This document shows, one piece after another, positions 1-8,053 of a DNA stretch of 17,833 nt (its first letter is position 1; every line of letters starts with the position of its first letter). Origin of the DNA: Haplosporangium gracile. Its lineage: Eukaryota; Mortierellomycota; Mortierellomycetes; Mortierellales; Mortierellaceae. The notes beneath the pieces are model-generated. The model had not been told where the DNA came from and searched no databases. It was given only the letters and a program-made list of their open reading frames with translations. The stretch is taken from positions 1 to 17,833 of the forward strand of contig JAAAUF010000685.1 in NCBI GenBank assembly GCA_015499985.1, read 5' to 3'. The translations under genes were made by a program, and so were the position numbers.

Positions 1-107
1 CACCTAAATCGACCCCTTTTTTTTTGTATTGACATAACGTTTTTTTTTTTCTTTTACTTCTTACGATACATTGAAAATCGTATGTTGTAATGATCAGCCT
101 AGTTCAG

Positions 108-3100
108 GTGTTCTATCATGGGAAGGATGAGACTATCCTAAAATCTAAAGAAGCATTCGTGGTCGAAGCCTGGGATGGGTACAACCCCGACTACAGGCTG
201 CCTGTCCAGGCATCCAACTCTACAAAACTGTTCTGGGGAGGGAGTGGTGCCCTCGAACTAGAGGCAGTATTGGCAGAAAGACTCCACAGTGCTGGAGGCA
301 ACTTGACCGTCGAGGTCAAAGTCAAGAATAATACCAGCCGAAAGGTAACCCTCTTCTTCCCTCCTTTGCAATGTCAACAGTGGCACCTGTCACTTGATTT
401 TTTCAAAGATCTAACCAGTACTGTATTTCGTCTACTGTTATAGGTGCAAGGCATCCGTATTGGAGTGGCGCGTCGACTGGAGATGGTATCAGACAAAGCC
501 CAGGCAGAGCTGAATCCAGGACTGAAGATTGAGACAGTGAGTGTTTCGGAAGTCATTGGAACGCAGGAGTTCAAGTCAGCGAGCTATCTCTTTGACACGG
601 GCGAGGAGCGCACAATGACCATAAATATGATTGTTCCTGGGAATGCAAGGACCATCCGAGGAACTGCTCTCTTTGAAGTGACATGTTTTGTCATTGTTTC
701 TATGCTCCTTGGCGCCTTCAGGTAACCCGTCTAGTCTCAGGGTTTATTTTTTAGGAGCGTATTCAACTGAGACAAATGAGAATGATAGTTAACGTCATGT
801 ACTTCTGTCTAATACTTACAGTGGAGAACTGTCGGTAGAGATCCCTGTCAAGATTTGTCACCCAGCTTCATTAACACCAGCACCAAGACCAAAGCTCGAT
901 CAAAACCACTTGCCACACCAGTACAATATTGTCGACGACGACCTGGACTTGAATAACGATGTGCCAACAAAATCCACCAGGAGGATCGGATCAAACGCCA
1001 GTTTGGCAATTTCGACTGGCTACGACTCAGATGGACGCGATCAACAGGATGATTCAGGTGTCGGGAGACAAGGAGAATGGAACGGTGACGATCGTGGATT
1101 ATCCCCAGTAAACTCGATCACATCCATCAAATCCTTGCTCGCCAGTCCCAAGCAGAAACTGTCTAAGCTTGCCGACAAGATCCAGCGTTCAACCAGCCCG
1201 ACTTCCAGCGGACATATTCAACATGAACACAGGAAGGATTCTGAAAATCTCAGTGGGGCACCTAGTCGACGCATGGCCAAATCGCCCCCGCTCGGACCAG
1301 CTGCCCCCGTTGCCTATGTCCCAGCAGTCGAGCGAGTCAGATATACACCCTTTCAACCACCACCAACAACAAAGGCCAAAGAGTTTCTGAAGGCGGCTGC
1401 ACAGTACCAGCAAGAGATGTCGGGCGCACTCGCTGGGTTAGGAGGAAATGATAATGTTGAATTCGATCTGGATGACAAGACGATGGCGACGGCGATTCAT
1501 CAGTGGATCTCAAAGAAGGAGTCAGAGGGTCGATACCAGAGTCAGGCGCCACTTCGCGCACCGATAGCAACCAGACCCACGCCACCTATCCAGATCCCTG
1601 CGACATCGCCCAACCGTCGTCGTCATCCTGTCGAGCGTATCAACACCCAGGTTGGATCGTTTACATCGCAGATCAGCCCTGGAAGCGCATCCCCACAGAG
1701 TTACTACAGTCCAGCATCACCGGAGTCTTCTTCTCCAACAGCTGCCGCCTTCTCAAACCAGACAACCTCCAGGTTTATTCACCACGCACATCGACAACCA
1801 GCTGCTCCACAGACTGGAGCATTCGGCAGTGCGATGGAGGATTGTATGACCGACCCACCGCTCTTTGCACGACCTCTGCCGCTACCATCCCCACCACCTA
1901 CTGGATCGCCAAAACGGCCCGGTTTGCCAAACCCCTCTGTGCAACCACGCCCAATATCTCCCTCTCCTGTTCCTATCCCAATCCAAACAGCCGAGAGTCT
2001 AGCCCTGGCTAGAGAGGCATATGAGCGCGTCAAACGTGTCGGATCGCCTGTCCCTGACCTCTTTCAGAATGTAACAACTCCAGGAAGCAGTGCCCCACGT
2101 TCAGGGTTTGTTCATCCTCATCACCATCCTTCCTCTTTCGACTCCAATCACCATCACTCGAACATCAAGACCCCAGTCCCAGTAAATTCTGCAGCAGCTC
2201 AATCCAACATTGCAACTAGCCCCTCTGGACTTTCACGGCTGCTGAACGATCCCGCTCCCGATCCCGGTCCACAACTTACTCACCATGTCAAGCATGGCTA
2301 TGATGGACAACTCATCGACAATTCTCTTCCGCCAACCTGCTCCAGTCCCGAGTTGCGACATATCCCCCTGAATCGACCTCTTCCTGTGCCAGGTCCAAAA
2401 CCGCAGCACTTGAATCAAGCCCAAGCTCAAGCACAAGTACAGACTCCACCGCAGATCGCAGGCAGGAACCCAGCCGGATCGAACCCAAACATTTTTACTC
2501 GAGAGGCAGAAGCGCGACCGAGACCGGAGCCGGCACCAAGGCCTCCTATAGCAGTAGCACCTGCAGTATCAACGACAGCATCCACTGCGGAGGCAACTGC
2601 GACTACCTCGAGTGGTCACTTGCGTGGACCACAGCCCGTTATGGAGGAGGGAGCTACACGATCGGGTCATTTGTACACCCCCAAACCAACACCAACATTA
2701 ACAGCTCGACCACCGGCACCCGTGACGACAGTCCGAGTAGGCCAACATGCTGCGCCTATCAACAAACTTCCTAACGTTAGTGGAGTCGTAATACAATCTA
2801 CAGCACCAGCGCCTACAAGGGCGACAGCAGGACATACCAGGAAGCCAGTGGCACCAGTAGGAGTATCAGGAAAGCTACAAGATCCGGGTAGCGGGTTCAT
2901 CTACCCAAAGGCGACTCGTAAACCTGTGGGAGAAACCAAACCGCCCACAATTGCAGCCAAGCCCAAGAGTCTGGCCTCCGTCACGCAACAGCATGCTCAC
3001 ACTACAGATCCTCCTGGTCCTGACCATACGACTTCCCGACCCGTCATGGATGTGGCTGCACATCGGGAGTTTGATCAGCGGCTACGGAGACCGTTTCAGG

Positions 3101-4932
3101 AGGGTACTGCTGTATACAAGAGCAAGGGTGAGGACTTGGCACCCACGGCGTCGATGAGGGCCCCACAGATGATTGCGATGCCTTCGTCGACGTCGTCATC
3201 ATCGTCGCCGCCCTCGATGGATGTCGAGAGGAGGAGTGTATCTTCTAGAGGGGACAGGAGGACGACGCATGTCACTCGTGGAATCCAAGCGCCAAGGGGT
3301 GCCATGTTAGAAGAAGAATCAGGGGAGGTGGACAAGAACTGGTCAGAAGCAGCGTGTCAACAGCGTGGACCGACGGAAGGTTTGGGAGGTGCTGCTAGTG
3401 AAGATCCACGCCATTGGCAACATCACCAACAGCAGCGCCACCAAAATCACACTCACGATTCACCGCAAGAAAGGCACCAACGCCACCAACAGCACGGACA
3501 TGGACATGCACAAGCACAGGGCTCACCACGGAACAATAACATCGGTGGACCATCAGCCAACCAGACTCTCGATGATAGCGAGTTAGTCCAGGAGACGCCT
3601 GGCGAGATCCGAGCACAAGCCGTTGCGGCAGCAAACAGCTTCCGCGCCAAGGGTGCCAACTCGGGCGAGTATGTCGTCAATACCGGCAAGCTGCGACAGG
3701 CCATCAGAAACACCGATAGCACCAACGCTGGAAACGGAGGTAGTGGCCACTTGATCCAGGCACTGGCTGACGGAGCCATGAATGCAGCATCTGCGACTGC
3801 TTCGGGATTAGGGTGGGGTGGTCAACAGTCCTCCCCCTCCCCTCCATCCAAACCAGCACCCATCGCAGCTCCACAACCATCAGCACAACAACACCGAGGC
3901 CGTTCAGGTCAGAACCCACAGAGGTCATCGTCCCCGCTTGCTGCTCAAAGGCACCTAACTCGTCCCCAACAACAACAGTCACCGCCAAAATCACGACACT
4001 GGGATCGAACAGCAGTACTTGGGCGCAGCCATCATCATCATCAGAACCCTGTTGTTGAGCAGGCTCACGATCTGACAATGAAGGATATTTATTTCCAGAC
4101 CCTGACTCCTGGCGAATATGTGATTGAGCAGCAGCCGAGGGCCGCCATGTTCGACCCGCCCTTGCCAGAAACTGCTCCCCTCCGGCCAACTTCTCCTCCG
4201 ACGGCGGCACATGAGACTGTGTCGGCGGTTGTGCCGACGTCTATGGTCGCAGCACCGACAACAGCGACGACCACCATCCCTGTGACCTCTAGTCAGCATC
4301 AAGTGAGGGTAATCCAAGGAACAGCCACGACGGTGACGAAAGAAAGTCCAGCAAACCAGCAACAAAAGGGCGCTGCTCAAAATCGATCCCAGCCGGCTTC
4401 AAAAGTGATGGATATGCCCGCTCGGAACGGCCCCTTATCACCCACATCAGTCACCGTCGCTGTCGAGGCCCATCCAGACCCCACAAGGTCCATACCCTCA
4501 GTCGTCACTCCTCCGCGATTGGACAAGACCCTCCCCAAGATCCAGCAGCAGCCCGCATCTCGGTCTCGAACCCTTGATCATCCTCAACGACAACAATCGC
4601 CGACTGCAACTGAGACCCCCAGCAGGCCTCCAGCAGCTCCAGGGTCTGTAACAGCCGCTATTTTCAACAGCAACAATATCCATATTCCTCCCCTTGTCAA
4701 AGCAGCGCCACCTTTGACGCCTGCTCAACAGCAGAGGGCGAGATATTATTATGGTCGAGCGGCCGAGTCCTCTGCCGCCTCGGGTGGGACTGCCCTTGCC
4801 GCCACCGGACCCTCCTCGGCGTTGTCGGCATATTCGAGCTCTTCCCCAGCAGTTGGAGGTGTGAAGGTGATTAACCCGAAATTGCAGGAATACATCCAAA
4901 AATACAACCTAGCTACCAACACGCGGTCATAG
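108..4932 (+). CDS. Arrestin-like protein, 5'-partial, with a very long disordered tail
   Basis: Exons 108-344, 444-721 and 822-4932 join in frame (introns 345-443 and 722-821, phases 0 and 2) to give 1,541 visible residues. Upstream exons are missing: an AG at 106-107 after a T-rich tract looks like a splice acceptor, so the ATG at 90 is probably intronic. Visible residues about 50-190 match an arrestin C-terminal beta-sandwich: a LELEAVLAE strand, then VEVKVKNNTSRKVQGIRIGV, and a closing GELSVEIPVKICHPAS strand, like the end of beta-arrestin folds. The family acts as adaptors for membrane-protein traffic and ubiquitination. The rest, over 1,300 residues, is rich in Pro, Ser, Gln, Thr and Ala with His/Gln-rich patches and looks disordered. 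Short ordered-looking islands remain (around 1384-1530, 3580-3710 and 4075-4130, and the last 20 residues). I see no PPxY motif for a Rsp5-type ligase. The fold is fairly sure; the exact role is unknown. Confidence 0.8.
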
Positions 4933-5022
4933 TGTATAACATTCAATGTCTGCGGCATATCTTCCTTTGATTTATTTTCTGACCCTCATCCTAAAAGTGG
5001 ACTAGCAGCAACTGATTTGCTG

Positions 5023-5046
5023 AATAAAAATAAGAATAAAAATAAA
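5023..5046 (+). terminator. Clustered polyadenylation signals of the arrestin-like gene
   Basis: Three AATAAA hexamers lie at 5023-5028, 5035-5040 and 5041-5046, about 90-115 nt after the stop codon, with a further one at 5108-5113. This is the expected place for 3'-end formation. It is the only place in the window with a dense set of canonical signals. Confidence 0.6.
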
Positions 5047-5815
5047 ACCGGAAACCGATTCCTTACTTTTACGGCGTTACCTGTACGGTACTTTCAAGGG
5101 CGTAACAAATAAAACAATGATTGATGATCTATTTAGCGCCGACAAGCCTCATCACTCTGCAATGTCCTTTGCTCGCATGAACAAAAACGCGAGACATTTC
5201 TGTCCAAGGGCTTATTTTTGTTTCCTGTTCGTTATTCTTATGTCACTGGGGCCAACTGGCAAACCTGCGAAGTGAATGATGTGAATGGAGACGAATTGCG
5301 GCTCCCATTTTTTTTTCCCCCTGAAAAAGAAATCGGAAGTTGAAGTTGACTTACTCTCCTCCCAGTTTGGTTGATCGTCGTCCTCTCGCAGGCCGAGAAG
5401 CTATTTCTGGCGCTTTCATTTTCTATTTCCATGCACAGGTTGAGTAAAAAAAAAATCGTTTGCGGAAACGGTTCTGTGCGTGCGCCCTCGTGTTTGCAGC
5501 CAACCCCTCCGTTGAGCATTTTTGTGTCCTTGTGTGTTCTTCCTTGAGTTTTGCTCATTTGCATCCTGTATGCCGGTAAAGTTCAGGGTAGCTTCCATTG
5601 CCCTTTTCTCTTCTTTTCTTTTTCTTTTTCTCCTTCTGCCTTGAGTTTACTTACTTTAACAGGCACAGATCCCAAATGGCTCCATTTCTCGAAACCGTTG
5701 CTAAATCTTTTGAGCAACGAAAAGCAGGTTCGGCTGTACCCTTGTTTTTTGAAAGGAGGAATTGATTTTTGTTCTTTTGTAAAACGACTTGAATCCAAAG
5801 ACCTCACTGAGAAAG

Positions 5816-5853
5816 AAAAAAAAAAATTCCAAAAAAAAATTCCAAAAAAAATT
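5816..5853. repeat. A-run/TTCC short tandem repeat
   Basis: Three A runs of 11, 9 and 8 bases are separated by TTCC (A11-TTCC-A9-TTCC-A8-TT). This is a short imperfect tandem array, likely from replication slippage. Poly(dA:dT) tracts disfavour nucleosomes, so it may help keep the upstream region of the oxidase open. Confidence 0.7.
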
Positions 5854-5930
5854 GTACTCGCGACTTGATAAAGAAGCATGTCATCGCACACACGCCAGCA
5901 TGTCTTCCAATCTGGCGTTCTCCTTTTCCT

Positions 5931-5942
5931 TTTGGCGCCAAA
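5931..5942. promoter_or_regulatory. Perfect E2F-type palindrome
   Basis: The 12-mer TTTGGCGCCAAA is a perfect palindrome and fits the E2F/DP consensus (TTTSGCGC) on both strands. It lies 64 bp before the first TATA box and about 300 bp before the oxidase ATG. E2F-type factors are retained in several early-diverging fungal lineages. The match is seen; binding is inference. Confidence 0.45.
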
Positions 5943-6005
5943 CGTACCTCTTTGATGAACGCACTTGGAAGCACCAGCTAGCTCTCTCTCCATTAGGTTC
6001 TGGGC

Positions 6006-6014
6006 TATAAAAAG
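6006..6014 (+). promoter_or_regulatory. TATA box (distal) of the oxidase gene
   Basis: TATAAAAAG lies 234 bp before the ATG. A start about 30 nt downstream would place the ATG at 6046 within the mRNA leader and so create an upstream ORF. Confidence 0.5.
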
Positions 6015-6045
6015 TTAAAAAAAGTTCGTTTATTTTTGTCCCAAA

Positions 6046-6288
6046 ATGCTCTCAATATCGTTATCCCCTCAACCAGAACGACGACGATATAAAGGAAAGG
6101 CTCACCTAACTTGTTTTTTTTTTTTACTCATTAATTCAGCTCCCCCTCTTCTTACAACGTTCGTTTTCTGTTATCAATTGGCGATTGTCCAAAAACTCAA
6201 AACGCAACCTCTTTTCTATTCCTTTCACACACACAAAAAATGCACATTCCTTCCACAAGCAGTGTACTGCTGCTCCTGGTCTCATTGA
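6046..6288 (+). promoter_or_regulatory. Possible upstream ORF overlapping the oxidase start
   Basis: An 80-codon ORF starts with an ATG that has A at -3 and runs past the oxidase ATG at 6240 in a different frame. If transcripts start at the distal TATA box, ribosomes using this ATG would bypass the oxidase start. The encoded peptide (MLSISLSPQPERRR...) resembles nothing I know, so I treat it as a control element and not as a gene. Confidence 0.35.
6088..6095 (+). promoter_or_regulatory. TATA box (proximal) of the oxidase gene
   Basis: TATAAAGG lies 152 bp before the ATG and after the upstream ATG at 6046. Starts set by this box would give a leader free of the upstream ORF. A CTAAC followed by a T run and an AG at 6139-6140 could instead be the 3' end of a leader intron, but no strong donor is visible. 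Confidence 0.45.
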
Positions 6289-7778
6289 CCCTCAGCTCCA
6301 TGTCTACCGTCTCTGAGGCCGCCGCACCTGGACCTTCAGCCGACTTTCTCAAGTGCCTCAAACCTCTTGGCTCCTCCAAAGTCCTTACCGCAAAAGACAC
6401 GGCCTATCAACAACAGCGTTATGGCTTTGACCTTCGTTACACATACATGCCCTCCGTCATCATCATGGCCAAATCTGTTGGTGATGTCCAGACGGCCGTT
6501 AAATGCGCTGCCGCCGCAAAGATCGCCGTCGCCCCCCGGTCCGGTGGCCACTCGTTTGAGGGCTACTCGCTTGGTGGTCAGGATGGGTCCATGGTCCTTG
6601 ACCTCACGGCCTTGAACTCTGTCAAGGTCAAGGGTAACAAAGCTACCGTCGGGTCCGGTATCCGTCTCGGAAAGCTTTACCTCGACCTGTTCAACCAAGG
6701 AGGATGGACCATCAACGCGGGTACCTGCCCCAGTGTTGGTATTGGTGGTCACGCCCTCGGCGGTGGATTTGGACTTCTCTCGCGCAAGTACGGTCTTCTT
6801 GTCGACCGCATTGTCGAGATCGAGATGGTCAACGCCAAGGGCGAGATTGTCAAGGCCTCGGCCTCGTCCAACCCCGATCTGTTCTACTCCCTTCGTGGCG
6901 CAGGCGGTGGCTCCTTCGGTGTCGTCACATCCTTCACCATTCTCCCCTTCAAGGCCGCCACCAAGGCCACCTCCTTCTCCTATGAATGGAAGATCAAGGA
7001 CTACGCCGCCGTCCTCAAGGCCTACACCAATTATCAATCCAAGGCCACCCGCGAGATCGGTGTCGAGATGAACGTCGGCCCCTCCGGTCTCGAGCTCTAC
7101 GGAATCTTCCAGGGCAGCAAGGCCGATCAGGCCAAAGCCCTCGCCCCCTTCCTCGATGCTGCCCCAAAACCCCTCCATGGCGACGTCCGTCAGGGCCGCC
7201 AGATTGACGCCCAGCTCCGCTTCGCCTTCATCGAGGGCGGAAAGGAGGGCGACATCAACGGCCTCTCACTCAAGAGCCCCTTCCGTACCGGCGACTCGCA
7301 CTACACTAAGGGCAAGTCCATTGTCTACCCCTCAGCCCTGAAGGACTCAACCATCGCCCTCTTGGGCAAATGGGGCGCCAAGAAGCCCACCGGTGCCACT
7401 GCAAACTATATCATTGTCGATCTCTGGGGCGGCGCCGTTCAGGACACCGCCGTCGATGGCACCTCTTTCATCCACCGCAATGCCCACACCGTCTTTGAGT
7501 TTGTCGTCGAGTGGGACCAGAGCGCAAAGCCCAAACCCGGAAAGGCAGACTGCAAGGACTGCCTCAAGTGGATGAACGACATGTACGCTGAATTCTTGGC
7601 TGACTTCAAGTCCGCTGGCTATGCTGGCCCCCTCCGCGGTTACCAGAACTACATTGATGCAGAGATCCCCAACTGGCAGGACGCCTACTACGGCTCGGCC
7701 ATGACCCGTCTCAAGAAGACCAAGGCTGCTGTCGACCCCACCAACGTCTTCCGTTTCCCCCAGAGCATTCCTCTGTAA
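6240..7778 (+). CDS. Secreted FAD-linked oxidase, berberine-bridge-enzyme-like
   Basis: Single exon, 512 aa, a usual length for the family. Residues 1-26 form a signal peptide with a Leu-rich core and likely cleavage after VSEA, so the enzyme is probably secreted. The FAD-binding PCMH domain spans about 65-240: RSGGHS carries His104 and GTCPSVGIGGH carries Cys163, the two expected 8-alpha-histidyl and 6-S-cysteinyl flavin links. GGGFGLLSRKYGL (174-186) and RGAGGGSFGVVT (219-230) complete the nucleotide site. The C-terminal BBE element (468-512) has YQNY, W479, YYG and DPTNVF. Relatives oxidise oligosaccharides (CAZy AA7) or alkaloid-type and other alcohols, reducing O2 to H2O2; the substrate cannot be read here. 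No N-x-S/T sequon is present. The gene is intronless and markedly richer in C-ending codons than its neighbours, which suggests high expression or a separate history. Confidence 0.93.
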   Translation: MHIPSTSSVLLLLVSLTLSSMSTVSEAAAPGPSADFLKCLKPLGSSKVLTAKDTAYQQQRYGFDLRYTYMPSVIIMAKSVGDVQTAVKCAAAAKIAVAPRSGGHSFEGYSLGGQDGSMVLDLTALNSVKVKGNKATVGSGIRLGKLYLDLFNQGGWTINAGTCPSVGIGGHALGGGFGLLSRKYGLLVDRIVEIEMVNAKGEIVKASASSNPDLFYSLRGAGGGSFGVVTSFTILPFKAATKATSFSYEWKIKDYAAVLKAYTNYQSKATREIGVEMNVGPSGLELYGIFQGSKADQAKALAPFLDAAPKPLHGDVRQGRQIDAQLRFAFIEGGKEGDINGLSLKSPFRTGDSHYTKGKSIVYPSALKDSTIALLGKWGAKKPTGATANYIIVDLWGGAVQDTAVDGTSFIHRNAHTVFEFVVEWDQSAKPKPGKADCKDCLKWMNDMYAEFLADFKSAGYAGPLRGYQNYIDAEIPNWQDAYYGSAMTRLKKTKAAVDPTNVFRFPQSIPL

Positions 7779-7919
7779 AATATCTTTGTTAGCACGCAAA
7801 CTAGAGACTTCTAATAATATCCCTGTATTTTATCCAGTACCAAACGCGAAAAAGTGAAAAAAAAAAAAATGTTTTTTTAAATGGTTTAATATACATGGTG
7901 AAATGTGGTGGGTGGTGGT

Positions 7920-7937
7920 TGTGTGCGCGTGTGCGCG
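7920..7937. repeat. Alternating purine-pyrimidine (TG/CG) tract between convergent genes
   Basis: Eighteen strictly alternating bases made of TG and CG steps lie in the 275-bp space between the stop codons of the oxidase and PP4R3 genes, next to a GGT/GTG-rich stretch (7903-7919). Such tracts can flip to Z-DNA under negative supercoiling. No AATAAA signal is seen for either gene in this space. Confidence 0.55.
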
Positions 7938-8053
7938 AGTGTTTTTTTTTAGGTGTTTTGGCAGGCGTCCTGAGAAGGCGTCAGTGCGCCGATGGGGTTT
8001 AAGGGAAATAGAGTTATTGGGAATGGCGAATAATCCAAGAACAGAGTTAGGTG

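Larger units (their letters stand above)
4933..6239. other. Intergenic region between arrestin-like gene and oxidase gene
   Basis: The 1.3-kb gap holds the 3' end of the arrestin-like gene and the upstream region of the oxidase. It is rich in A and T runs and in CT-rich stretches (5597-5640, 6112-6160). Several ORFs of 60-136 codons exist on both strands, but they run through homopolymers, overlap one another and have no recognisable domain. I therefore call no gene here. The notable parts are an A-run repeat, an E2F-like palindrome, two TATA boxes and an upstream ORF, listed separately. Confidence 0.7.

Noticed and set aside
90..107. ATG at 90 as the true start of the arrestin-like protein
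   Set aside because: It lies in T-rich, intron-like DNA with an AG at 106-107 directly before the first sequence that fits the family, and most of the arrestin N domain would be missing. The gene is more likely cut by the window edge.
3704..4210. 168-codon ORF antisense to the arrestin tail
   Set aside because: It is a shadow of the low-complexity coding strand. It has no domain, and many similar antisense ORFs occur along the same exon.
5551..5993. ORFs of 105 codons (+) and 136 codons (-) in the 1.3-kb intergenic region
   Set aside because: They overlap each other on opposite strands, run through A runs (Lys/Phe strings) and contain nothing recognisable.
6336..7178. 280-codon ORF antisense to the oxidase gene
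   Set aside because: Strong C bias at third positions on the sense strand removes stop codons from the antisense frame. The Gly/Asp/Glu-rich product is typical of such shadows.
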